Source: Dasania sp051277005
GTDB lineage: Bacteria; Pseudomonadota; Gammaproteobacteria; Pseudomonadales; Dasaniaceae
Assembly (NCBI GenBank): GCA_051277005.1
Contig: JBNMPS010000112.1
Span: 1 to 9,551 of the forward strand
DNA: 9,551 bases
Direction: 5' to 3'
Positions within the stretch are counted from its first letter, which is position 1. Each line of letters starts with the position of its first letter. A model generated the notes under the pieces. It ran no database searches and was not told the origin of the DNA. It was given only the letters and a program-made list of their open reading frames with translations. Below, piece by piece: positions 1 to 7,058 of this stretch. The position numbers and the translations under genes are program-made.

Positions 1-1
1 T

Positions 2-247
2 TTAATTGATGCGATAGAGCAAGCACTCAACTGTTCGGCTAATGGTGCTTTTATTGTCGGCGACTCATTAAGAGATTTAGAAGCAGGCTTAGTAAAATCC
101 TGTATACCTTTATTAGTTAAAACAGGCAAGGGCGCACGTACGCTGGATAAATTAACCCAACAGCCACAGCCTTCTCTAAAAAACCTATTAGTTTTTGATG
201 ATTTGGCGGCCAGCTGCGATTTTTTAATTGAACAACTAAAACCATAA
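2..247 (+). CDS. gmhB: D-glycero-beta-D-manno-heptose-1,7-bisphosphate 7-phosphatase, C-terminal part
   Basis: Only the last 81 codons are in the window; the gene enters from the left edge and ends at TAA 245-247. The fragment contains GDSLRDLEAG (fragment residues 20-29), the acidic HAD motif that binds the catalytic magnesium, followed by VKTGKG (39-44), an arrangement typical of GmhB. GmhB removes the 7-phosphate of heptose bisphosphate in the cytoplasm on the route to ADP-heptose for the LPS inner core. The stop lies 5 bp before the plsC-like start, which suggests one transcript; gmhB next to plsC is a common order in gammaproteobacteria. The N-terminal nucleophile motif is outside the window, so another HAD-IIIA phosphatase is possible but less likely. 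Confidence 0.85.
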   Translation, partial: LIDAIEQALNCSANGAFIVGDSLRDLEAGLVKSCIPLLVKTGKGARTLDKLTQQPQPSLKNLLVFDDLAASCDFLIEQLKP

Positions 248-252
248 TATTT

Positions 253-984
253 ATGTATAAATTATTTTTAGCGTTACGAGCACTCATTTTTTACACTGGC
301 TATGTTTTAATGTCGTTGTGGATTTGTGGCACCGGTGTTTTGTTTTTTAAATTTGCACCCTATCCCATACGCAGCTGCTACATACTTTACTGGAACCACT
401 TCACTATCTTTTGGGCCAAAGCTGTTTGCGGTTTAAATTTTGAAATTATTGGCGCTGAGAACTTACCAAAAGATAGAGCTTATGTGGCTTTATCCAAACA
501 TCAAAGCCAGTGGGAAACCTTCTTTCTACTATATTTTTTAGCACCGGTGAGTATCGTTTTAAAACAAGAGCTATTAAATGTTCCGATATTTGGCTGGGGG
601 CTGAGCATGGTAGACCCTATTGCAATCGACAGAAGTAACCCCAAACAAGCGCTTAAAAAAATTCAGACTGACGGTATCAATAAAATTGCTCAAGGGCGTA
701 ATGTTTTAATCTTTCCTGAGGGCACCCGCACTGTTGTTGGCCAAATAGGTAATTACGCCAGAGGCGGGGCTAATATTGCCGTGAAATCACAGGCACCCGT
801 GATACCTATAAGCCACAACGCTGGTGTGTTCTGGCCATCGGATGGTTTCTTAAAATATCCCGGCACCATTCGTATTGTGATTGGCGAGCCTATCGAAACT
901 AACGACAAAACTAGCCGTGAAGTGAATGAATTAGCCAAAAATTGGATAGAACAAGAAGCGGCCAAGCTACCATTGCATCGCTAG
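253..984 (+). CDS. plsC: 1-acyl-sn-glycerol-3-phosphate acyltransferase family protein (PlsC-like)
   Basis: This 243-residue protein has the family's usual length. It is expected to transfer an acyl chain to lysophosphatidic acid at the inner membrane, giving phosphatidic acid. A hydrophobic N-terminus (about residues 4-33) would anchor it. The acyltransferase blocks follow in order: KHQSQWE (82-88) as block I, KQEL (104-107) and AIDRSN (124-129) in the central blocks, FPEGTR (154-159) as block III, and VIPISHNAG (183-191) as block IV. Block I reads H-x4-E (H83, E88) instead of the textbook H-x4-D, a variant I associate with the subfamily found beside gmhB. It starts at ATG 5 bp after gmhB, so it is probably translated from the same message. 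Exact substrate (lysophosphatidate or another lysolipid) cannot be told from sequence. Confidence 0.9.
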   Translation: MYKLFLALRALIFYTGYVLMSLWICGTGVLFFKFAPYPIRSCYILYWNHFTIFWAKAVCGLNFEIIGAENLPKDRAYVALSKHQSQWETFFLLYFLAPVSIVLKQELLNVPIFGWGLSMVDPIAIDRSNPKQALKKIQTDGINKIAQGRNVLIFPEGTRTVVGQIGNYARGGANIAVKSQAPVIPISHNAGVFWPSDGFLKYPGTIRIVIGEPIETNDKTSREVNELAKNWIEQEAAKLPLHR

Positions 985-1013
985 GTTAATCTTTAATTGT
1001 TAAACTCTACCGA

Positions 1014-1019
1014 TACAAT
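1014..1019 (+). promoter_or_regulatory. possible -10 element upstream of putP
   Basis: TACAAT matches the sigma70 -10 consensus at 5 of 6 positions and lies in the AT-rich 88-bp gap before putP. The best -35 at a 16-bp spacing is TTTAAT (992-997), which is poor. This is a weak call; putP could instead be read from the gmhB-plsC transcript or from an activator-dependent promoter. Confidence 0.25.
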
Positions 1020-1072
1020 ACAAACACAGACATACAAAACTAAAACCACAGTAAAACTAAACAATAAAAATA

Positions 1073-2530
1073 GTGACCCCCATGATTATTACCATCACTT
1101 TCTGCCTCTATATCATTATCGTATTTGCTTTAGGCATTTATGCCTATAAACGCACCCATGATGCCTCCGATTACTATTTAGGGGGCCGCAGCTTATCGCC
1201 CTGGGTTGCCGCACTCAGTGCCGGCGCTTCAGATATGTCGGGCTGGATACTGATAGGTTTGCCAGGTTATGCCTATGTTGCCGGTGTTGAAGCCGCTTGG
1301 ATGGCCTTAGGCCTTTGTATGGGTGTTGCTTTAGCATGGTTGTTAGTGGCTAGGCGCTTGCGCAAATACAGTTATGCCTTAGATGATTCGGTGACCTTAC
1401 CCGCTTATTTTCAACGGCGATTTAACGTAAAAACCCCATGGTTACGAACCATATGCGCGGTGTTTATTCTGTTATTTTTCTTATTCTATGTGAGTGCTGG
1501 CTTAGTCGGCGGCGGCAAGTTGTTTGTATCGGTGTTTGACTTAAACTACCAACTGTCGGTTGTGTTAGGCACTTTAGCGGTTATTTCCTACACCTTATTT
1601 GGGGGCTTTTTAGCCGTCTCTTGGACCGATGTAGTACAAGCCCTGTTAATGACGTTGGCTTTGGTTATTGTCCCCATTGTTGCTTTAACCAGTATCGACG
1701 ATTTTACCGGTACCCTCGCAGCCCAAAACCCGCATATGTTAGATTTGTGGACTAATCGCAAAGGTGAACCTCTCACCTTTATAGCCTGGGCCAGCCTGGT
1801 GGGCTGGGGTTTAGCCTATTTTGGCCAGCCACATATCTTAGCTCGCTATAAAGCGATTCGCAGTGAAGCCGAAGTGCCCAAGGCGGCGACTATCGCTATT
1901 ACTTGGTCGTTACTGGTTTATACCATGGCCGTCATTGTGGGGATGGCGGGTGCCGCTTATATGCCTGAGCCCCTAGCCGATCCCGAAAAAGTATTTATGG
2001 TATTGGTTGAAATCATCTTTAACCCTCTCGTTGCCGGCGTTTTACTCGCGGCTATTCTTGCTGCCATTATGAGTACCGTCGATTCGCAATTACTGGTTTG
2101 CTCATCGGCACTCGCTGAAGACATTATTGATACCTGGACAAAACGTGATATACACTCAGCCACCGCGCTTAAACTAGGGCGCATTGCGGTTGTGGTTTTA
2201 GCGGTTTTAGCTTGCCTGCTCGCACTCGATCCTAATAGCCAAGTGCTTAAATTAGTAGCTTACGCCTGGGGTGGTTTAGGGGCAGCCTTTGGCCCTGCTG
2301 TATTGATAAGCCTGTATTGGAACCGAATGACAGCCGCGGCGGCGTTGGCCGGTATTTTTGTTGGCGGTACCACGGTCGTTGTTTGGGCGCAGTTTACCGG
2401 AGGCTGGTTTGACCTGTATGAGCTAGTGCCCGGTTTCTTCTTGTCGTTTTTCACCGTTATTATTGTAAGCTTACTAACGCCAGAGCCCGAGGCTAGCGTA
2501 CAAGCGCTATTTGACGAGGTTAATCCCTAA
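1073..2530 (+). CDS. putP: sodium/proline symporter
   Basis: This 485-residue protein belongs to the sodium:solute symporter (SSS) family and matches E. coli PutP closely as I recall it. It imports proline with Na+ across the inner membrane for use as carbon, nitrogen or osmoprotectant. YYLGGRSL (34-41) and LSAGASDMSGW (48-58) hold the residues equivalent to PutP Asp55 and Ser57 at the Na+ site (here D54 and S56). GGFLAVSWTD (177-186), GWGLAYFGQPHILAR (244-258) and MSTVDSQLLVCSS (333-345; S334/T335 match PutP Ser340/Thr341) are family signatures. Thirteen membrane segments are expected. The longest reading starts at GTG 1073; an in-frame ATG at 1082 is equally possible, and neither has a clear Shine-Dalgarno. 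No putA lies in the window. Confidence 0.93.
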   Translation: MTPMIITITFCLYIIIVFALGIYAYKRTHDASDYYLGGRSLSPWVAALSAGASDMSGWILIGLPGYAYVAGVEAAWMALGLCMGVALAWLLVARRLRKYSYALDDSVTLPAYFQRRFNVKTPWLRTICAVFILLFFLFYVSAGLVGGGKLFVSVFDLNYQLSVVLGTLAVISYTLFGGFLAVSWTDVVQALLMTLALVIVPIVALTSIDDFTGTLAAQNPHMLDLWTNRKGEPLTFIAWASLVGWGLAYFGQPHILARYKAIRSEAEVPKAATIAITWSLLVYTMAVIVGMAGAAYMPEPLADPEKVFMVLVEIIFNPLVAGVLLAAILAAIMSTVDSQLLVCSSALAEDIIDTWTKRDIHSATALKLGRIAVVVLAVLACLLALDPNSQVLKLVAYAWGGLGAAFGPAVLISLYWNRMTAAAALAGIFVGGTTVVVWAQFTGGWFDLYELVPGFFLSFFTVIIVSLLTPEPEASVQALFDEVNP

Positions 2531-2532
2531 AT

Positions 2533-2583
2533 TGACCTAATGTAAGCACTGACCTAATGTAACCACCGACCTTTAATCGTTTA
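2533..2583 (+). repeat. 17-bp direct tandem repeat between putP and the MFS gene
   Basis: Two adjacent 17-bp units begin with TGACCTAATGTAA (2533-2549 and 2550-2566) and match at 16 of 17 positions. A third, much weaker unit (2567-2583) keeps GACCT. The array fills the short gap between the putP stop and the TTG start of the permease. It may be a slippage duplication or paired protein-binding half sites; I see no coding in it. Confidence 0.5.
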
Positions 2584-2601
2584 AGCAGAAGTTGTACCGC
2601 G

Positions 2602-3789
2602 TTGATAAAACACTTCCCAGCTTCAGTTTGGCTATACATTCTGGCTTATGCATTAATGCACTCGGGCGGTTCATTAATGATATTTATCGCCGCCATTATT
2701 GGTGCCAACATTGCACCCGATAGTGGCCAAGCAACGTTACCCGTAGCGCTCATGATTGCCGGCGTTGCCAGTAGTGCTATCCCCTTAGGTAAACTGCAAT
2801 TACGCTTTGGCCGTAAACTCATTTTTATCGCATTTTCACTACTGGCGATCGTCGCGTGTGCCTTAGCTTGTTTAGCCATATCTCTGCAACATTTTTACCT
2901 TTTTTGCAGTGCTGCCTTTTTGATGGGTTTTGCAATAGCCTCTGCCCATCAATACCGTTTTGCCGTCATCGAGCATGTAGGTATTCACCACGCGGCACTT
3001 GTGACCTCTTTGTTATTGTTAGGCGGGTTACTGTCTGCTTTTATTGGCCCTGAGATAGCCGTGTTAGGCCAAAACCTTATCGCTACCGAATTTATGGGTT
3101 CATTCCTACTATTAGGTTTTGTGTTTTTTTTCAGCTTTATTCTGTTGTTGTTTATTGATAATACTCATGTAGTCCCCTCTCTCCCACACAGCCAATTACC
3201 ACAGCAATCTGGATTACAGATAATTTTTCGCTCCCCTGTTTTATTGCTATCGCTGGTAACCGCTGCGGTAGGTTATGGGGTTATGAGTTTTATTATGACT
3301 GCCACACCCTTAACAATGCATGAGCATGCAGGCCATAACTTAGCTGATACTAAATTTGTTATTCAATCACATATTGCCGCGATGTTTTTACCGTCATTAT
3401 TTTCAGGTTATTTAGTCAGCCGGTTGGGCTATCGCTATATTATTTGGCTAGGCTTAATTGCCTTATTGAGTAGTGTGGTTATCGCGTTGATCAATACCCA
3501 GTTTTTACATTTTTGGTTAGCGTTAGTCTTGCTGGGTATAGGCTGGAACTTTTTATTCGTTACTGCCACCGTCATGTTGCCACAAGGCCACAACGATGAG
3601 GATCGATTTAAGGTACAATCGACCAATGACTTTATCGTGTTTTCTTTTCAAGCGTTAGCCGCTTTAAGTTCCGGCTGGTTTTTATATCATTGGCAATGGC
3701 AGGGGATATTACTCATCGCACTGCCCGTTTTAGTGATGTTTATGATTTTTTTATTCTTCTCTAAAGGTTTTATTTTATTGAAAAAATAA
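2602..3789 (+). CDS. major facilitator superfamily transporter, substrate unknown
   Basis: A 395-residue, very hydrophobic protein with about 12 membrane segments and a central cytoplasmic loop near residues 186-208, as in MFS permeases. GKLQLRFGRK (63-72) after the second helix is a degenerate motif A (G-x-L-x-x-R-x-G-R-[KR]). The second half holds HAGHNLADTKFVIQSH (242-257) followed by MFLPSLFSGYLVSRLG (261-276), a conserved block of one bacterial MFS branch; I cannot assign its substrate with confidence. The start is TTG 2602. The first in-frame ATG (2656, residue 19) would cut into helix 1, so the TTG is preferred although no strong ribosome binding site is visible. It lies 71 bp after putP on the same strand and may be cotranscribed. 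Confidence 0.8.
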   Translation: MIKHFPASVWLYILAYALMHSGGSLMIFIAAIIGANIAPDSGQATLPVALMIAGVASSAIPLGKLQLRFGRKLIFIAFSLLAIVACALACLAISLQHFYLFCSAAFLMGFAIASAHQYRFAVIEHVGIHHAALVTSLLLLGGLLSAFIGPEIAVLGQNLIATEFMGSFLLLGFVFFFSFILLLFIDNTHVVPSLPHSQLPQQSGLQIIFRSPVLLLSLVTAAVGYGVMSFIMTATPLTMHEHAGHNLADTKFVIQSHIAAMFLPSLFSGYLVSRLGYRYIIWLGLIALLSSVVIALINTQFLHFWLALVLLGIGWNFLFVTATVMLPQGHNDEDRFKVQSTNDFIVFSFQALAALSSGWFLYHWQWQGILLIALPVLVMFMIFLFFSKGFILLKK

Positions 3790-3857
3790 CGCTATATGGG
3801 TTTAAAACTCCGTGTTACGGTTAGGCTTTGTCACTATTCATATCCCACCGCTCTTTA

Positions 3858-4688
3858 TTAAGCTTTTGGCATACAGCATCTTTTATAACGCTTACCACTA
3901 CCACATGAGCACAGTGCTTTTTTTCTGAGCTTAATATCTTGCGTAATGGCCATTACATCTTGTTGATAGAAAATATTTAGGCTTTTATATAACTCTGGGT
4001 GCTTATTTTTCATCATTGATGGCCGTTCAAAAAAGTATTCTGAAGCCACCGCTAAAAACTCTACTTTATTACTTGCCCCGTAATCTCGGATATTGCTATC
4101 TCTATTACAAATTTCTTGCGTTTTCTTTTCAACCAAGTCAAACCATGGAATAGAGAATGAAAAATCTTTCAAGCGCTCTGGAAAACCGTCACAGCTTCCG
4201 TCAGCCATATCGATAAGATGAACAAACTCATGAATACCCACATTGTGTTTATCTTTTGTATTGCTAAACCCTAAATGTAAATCGGGCTGGCTTAACGCCA
4301 TTTTACCTTCCATTGCCCCACTCCCAACCATACCCGTTATAGTAGAATCGGGCAGCCCACATTTAAAATCACCATTAAAGGCTTCGGCTAATAAGTAGAC
4401 TTTTTTTAAGTTAAAGTAATGCCACTCAGGAAACCCCCACACCGGTATAACCGCGCTGGCGGCTACCAGCAAACAGTCTTCATCACTGACCTCTATTTGA
4501 CCGGTAATTTCTGTGGTTTCTAAAAATAAGCGTGATCTTTGCTCAAATACTTTTTTATCTTCTTTACTGAGCACGCGGTAAAACGCCACGCTTTGCTGAT
4601 AAAAATGGCTCCATTCATCTTGCCAAGTAATAGTCTCTTGCGGCGTGTTATTAAACAAACTACTTATTAAACCCTTGAGCCACTGCAT
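3858..4688 (-). CDS. mtfA: MtfA-family zinc-dependent peptidase (M90) with C-terminal SEC-C motif
   Basis: A 276-residue protein. HEFVH (153-157) is the zinc-binding gluzincin motif, and E217 in VASEYFF sits where E. coli MtfA has its third zinc ligand (Glu212). E. coli MtfA is a cytoplasmic aminopeptidase that also binds the glucose repressor Mlc and so affects ptsG expression. Whether that link holds here is inference, since no Mlc or PTS gene is in view. The end is unusual: CSCGSGKRYKRCC (260-272) is a SEC-C type zinc motif like that at the SecA C-terminus, and it extends the protein beyond E. coli MtfA (about 265 residues). ATG at 4686-4688 is preceded by AAGGGA at good spacing. The gene converges on the MFS permease, with 68 bp between the stops and no convincing terminator there. 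Confidence 0.88.
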   Translation of the reverse strand: MQWLKGLISSLFNNTPQETITWQDEWSHFYQQSVAFYRVLSKEDKKVFEQRSRLFLETTEITGQIEVSDEDCLLVAASAVIPVWGFPEWHYFNLKKVYLLAEAFNGDFKCGLPDSTITGMVGSGAMEGKMALSQPDLHLGFSNTKDKHNVGIHEFVHLIDMADGSCDGFPERLKDFSFSIPWFDLVEKKTQEICNRDSNIRDYGASNKVEFLAVASEYFFERPSMMKNKHPELYKSLNIFYQQDVMAITQDIKLRKKALCSCGSGKRYKRCCMPKA

Positions 4689-5007
4689 ATTTTTCCCTTT
4701 TAAGCGCCCCTAAACAAAGGCGACTATTATTCCTGATAGTTGTTCATCTCACCATAAGCTGGCCACTCTTTGGTAACTTAATATACCAAACATGACTCGA
4801 TTTGTTGTTCGAATAACGACAGCGTTAACGCTGGCGCTATAGGGAGAAGGTAATAATTATACTTAGACCTATAGCGGTTGTTAATGAGATTATTTACAAT
4901 GTGTTCCCCATTTTTGTGCTTTTACTATTTGTAATCTGATTAATGGATTATTAATCTAGATAAGTATAGGATCCGCGCTCTTCCACATAAGATAGACGAA
5001 CAAACTC
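4689..5007. promoter_or_regulatory. divergent intergenic region rich in inverted repeats
   Basis: This 319-bp gap separates divergent mtfA and the hydroxylase gene and has no credible ORF. Four symmetric sequences are visible. TTTGGTA and TACCAAA flank 8 bp (4769-4790). A perfect 14-bp palindrome CAGCGTTAACGCTG lies at 4820-4833. CGCTATAGG (4835-4843) and CCTATAGCG (4868-4876) form a 9-bp inverted repeat around 24 bp. GATTAAT and ATTAATC flank 5 bp (4938-4956). Such density suggests regulator binding for one or both genes, but no known operator is recognised. Confidence 0.45.
4929..4957 (+). promoter_or_regulatory. candidate sigma70 promoter for the hydroxylase gene, overlapping an inverted repeat
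   Basis: TTGTAA (4929-4934) and TAATCT (4952-4957) each match the consensus at 4 of 6 positions with an ideal 17-bp spacer. The inverted repeat GATTAAT-N5-ATTAATC (4938-4956) sits inside the spacer and -10, a placement expected for a repressor operator. The start would be near 4964, giving a leader of about 44 nt. The match is moderate and the AT richness makes chance hits likely. Confidence 0.35.
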
Positions 5008-6324
5008 ATGAAGTATCAGCATACTATCAGTGTATGTATAGGTGTTTTTATCTATATTGCCATTGTATTGGGCATATCTCAGCTACCCGCAAAACATACA
5101 AATCAAGCGCCGGTACCACAAACGTGGCCTACATCGTCCGAGGACCCCCTGGTGGGTAATTGGCAAGGCGCATGGGGCGGCGAAGCGGCGGCATTATTCA
5201 AACGTAATATTGATATGCGTGTCGTTGTGTATCCCATTAATACGGCCAGTGACCCAGACCATTACAAGGTATATTTTAGTTTGGCACCACACCCAAACCA
5301 TGGGAAGCCCAAGTCTTTTAATACGGTGTTAGCTAAAAAAGAGAGTGCTACCCAGTTGTTGTTTAATGATGCTGGCCAAGGGCACTATCAGCTTCAGCTG
5401 GATAAAGGCGTTTTAATGGGGCAATATCACCTAGCAGAGGGAGAGATCAATAACATACAACTGTATAAAGTACCCAATGGTGGTTTACTCAAAGTAAAAG
5501 GCGATCGCGGCAATATTTGGGCCATACTGGCAGGCCTTACGGTGGATGATTTTGGGGGTTTATTAGGCTACGTGGTGCTGTGGGATGCCTTGTTTCAAAG
5601 CTCTCTCTATTTTATCACCGGAGGGCTGGTATTTTTTGTACTCCATAAGCTGCTCAAAAAAAGGATGTCTGCACGTAAAATTCAGGGGCAATGGCCATCT
5701 TGGACACAGCTTCGCACGGAGTTGTGGTACTCCTTCACGACCTTATGTATTTTCGGCCTGAGTGGAAGCGCGTTGATTTACTCGATTTATACCGGTAACA
5801 CCCTGATGTATGACAAGATCAATGAAATGGGAGGTTTATACTTCCTATTCTCATTAGTCGTCATCTTTTTACTCCATGACACCTATTTCTATTGGTGGCA
5901 TCGCATCATGCATCATCGGGCACTTTTCCCTTATTTTCACCGAGGACATCATAGCTCAAAAAGCCCAACACTCTGGTCAACCTGGGCCTTCATGCCGTTA
6001 GAAGCAGTGATTCAGGCCGCGTTTGTACCGCTGGTCGTATATGTCTTACCCCTACACTATTATGTGGTTGCGATATTCTATATCGGCATGTTCGTACGAA
6101 GCTTAATAGGCCATACCGGATTTGAGATTTACCCCAAGATAGTCGTTAAAAGCCGATGGTTAAATTGGATGGCAAATGTGTCGCACCATGACATGCACCA
6201 TCACTATTTTCACTACAACTTTGGCTTGTACTTTACGTTTTGGGATCGGTTGATGGGGACGTTGCACCCAGAGTATGAAGCACGGGTAGAGGCATTATTG
6301 GATAGACAGCAAAAAATGACCTAG
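5008..6324 (+). CDS. membrane fatty-acid hydroxylase / sterol desaturase family protein with N-terminal extracytoplasmic domain
   Basis: A 438-residue protein. The C-terminal half (about 270-420) carries the di-iron histidine clusters of the fatty-acid hydroxylase superfamily: HDTYFYWWHRIMHH (290-303), HRGHH (311-315), H369 in GHTGFE, and HHDMHHH (393-399) followed by FGLYFTFWDRLMGT. These enzymes use O2 to hydroxylate or desaturate lipids or sterols in the membrane; the substrate here is unknown. The N-terminal half is not usual for the family. A membrane segment at about 7-25 is followed by about 150 residues rich in alternating beta pattern (DPLVGNWQGAW at 46-56, strands to about 155), then a membrane segment at about 184-215. 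The added domain probably lies outside the inner membrane. ATG 5008 has only a weak Shine-Dalgarno; no operon partner is seen. Confidence 0.85.
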   Translation: MKYQHTISVCIGVFIYIAIVLGISQLPAKHTNQAPVPQTWPTSSEDPLVGNWQGAWGGEAAALFKRNIDMRVVVYPINTASDPDHYKVYFSLAPHPNHGKPKSFNTVLAKKESATQLLFNDAGQGHYQLQLDKGVLMGQYHLAEGEINNIQLYKVPNGGLLKVKGDRGNIWAILAGLTVDDFGGLLGYVVLWDALFQSSLYFITGGLVFFVLHKLLKKRMSARKIQGQWPSWTQLRTELWYSFTTLCIFGLSGSALIYSIYTGNTLMYDKINEMGGLYFLFSLVVIFLLHDTYFYWWHRIMHHRALFPYFHRGHHSSKSPTLWSTWAFMPLEAVIQAAFVPLVVYVLPLHYYVVAIFYIGMFVRSLIGHTGFEIYPKIVVKSRWLNWMANVSHHDMHHHYFHYNFGLYFTFWDRLMGTLHPEYEARVEALLDRQQKMT

Positions 6325-6450
6325 CGGAGAACTTGGCGATTAGCCTCTTCCTAGGCTGGGCTATACTCAGCCTGAATATATCAATCGATAATGTTACATT
6401 TGACCGCTTTCGCCTATCTTGAGACATTCCCTGCACTAAGTCACAGGCAT

Positions 6451-6474
6451 AAAAAAGCCCTCACTAGGAGGGCT
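6451..6474 (-). terminator. intrinsic terminator downstream of the PEP-CTERM pseudogene
   Basis: Read on the minus strand, the perfect 7-bp stem AGCCCTC/GAGGGCT with a 5-nt loop (stem arms at 6456-6462 and 6468-6474) is followed directly by six U (A6 at 6451-6456 on the plus strand; the last stem pair is included in the run). It lies 5 bp after the stop of the frame encoding the PEP-CTERM tail, as expected for the end of that transcription unit. It has no U tract on the plus strand, so it would not terminate the hydroxylase gene in the canonical way. Confidence 0.8.
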
Positions 6475-6479
6475 GTTCA

Positions 6480-6850
6480 TCAGTTGAAATGTTTACGCTT
6501 TCTTGCGCCTAACCAGCCAAGGGCGAATAGAGCGAGGGGGCAGGTTCTGGAACGGTAGTGCCCTCAAACTCGAAATAACCAATAACGTGACCTGTATTAA
6601 CGTGATCGTAGGTTAGGCTGGCGATGCCTGGTGCATTCAGCGTAAGAATCTCTGCAGATGAGGTCGCAGTGTCAAGCAGTGATAAGGAAGAATCAAATGC
6701 ATTTGCAAATATCATATCCATTTCGCCTGTTGAAGTCCCATTTATGGGATTCAATATTGAAGTAACCGTCGCCTCAAAGCCCCCTCCGAACGTGATAGTG
6801 ATTTCTTGATTGTCCTAAAGCCCAAGGGAACAGGTACTCATACCGCTCAT
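6480..6850 (-). pseudogene. degraded PEP-CTERM sorted exoprotein
   Basis: On the minus strand a frame reads from a TAG (6815-6817) through beta-rich sequence including ITITFGGGFEATV and VIGYFEFEGTT to VPEPA, with VPEP encoded at 6542-6553. It then hits a stop at 6509-6511. Shifting frame at the run of five G (plus strand 6536-6540) restores LALFALGWLGARKRKHFN and a stop at 6480-6482. VPEP, a short hydrophobic stretch and a basic tail make up the PEP-CTERM signal recognised by exosortase, so the original gene ended here. Upstream of the TAG the same frame gives only a short leader from ATG at 6848-6850 (or 6839-6841), and no signal peptide is found. A missing N-terminus, an in-frame stop and a frameshift together argue for a pseudogene, although a sequencing error in the G run cannot be excluded for the last defect. 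Confidence 0.75.
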
Positions 6851-7058
6851 TGATTGACTGAATGATCTTTAATCTTTCTAAAGAATACTTATCGCTTCTT
6901 ATGTTCTCTCTGACTTACCTTTATACTAGAGCACGTATTACCCCTAGCAATCGAAGAATCATACACCTTTGACCCCGCTTGCTACCTTTAGCTTTTTACC
7001 GTATGTAATTATCCACATCTGACCTTATCTTTTAACAAATACGCTTACCGAGAAATTT

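Larger units (their letters stand above)
6325..7058. other. 734-bp region without an intact gene
   Basis: This stretch holds the decayed PEP-CTERM gene (6480-6850) and its terminator, described separately. Between 6342 and 6373 two mutually exclusive hairpins share one arm: AGCCT/AGGCT (6342-6357) and AGGCTG/CAGCCT (6353-6373). Neither has a U tract. At 6851-7058 I see AT-rich sequence with no ORF; TTGCTA-16 bp-TAGTAT on the minus strand (6923-6950) could be the old promoter of the pseudogene. I see no clear promoter for the gene starting at 7059. Confidence 0.5.

Noticed and set aside
4837..4847. CTATAGGGAGA, identical to the 3' part of the T7 phage promoter
   Set aside because: Only about two of the twelve bases upstream match the T7 promoter, so the recognition region is absent. 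It is a chance overlap with the arm of the inverted repeat.
5042..5332. 96-codon plus-strand frame inside the hydroxylase gene
   Set aside because: It overlaps the much better supported hydroxylase frame throughout and has no domain or ribosome site.
6342..6373. Paired alternative hairpins after the hydroxylase gene as terminator or attenuator
   Set aside because: Neither hairpin is followed by a T run, and there is no downstream plus-strand gene close by to regulate.
6624..6809. 61-codon plus-strand frame
   Set aside because: It is the antisense of the PEP-CTERM remnant, which has recognisable protein features on the minus strand; the plus frame has none.
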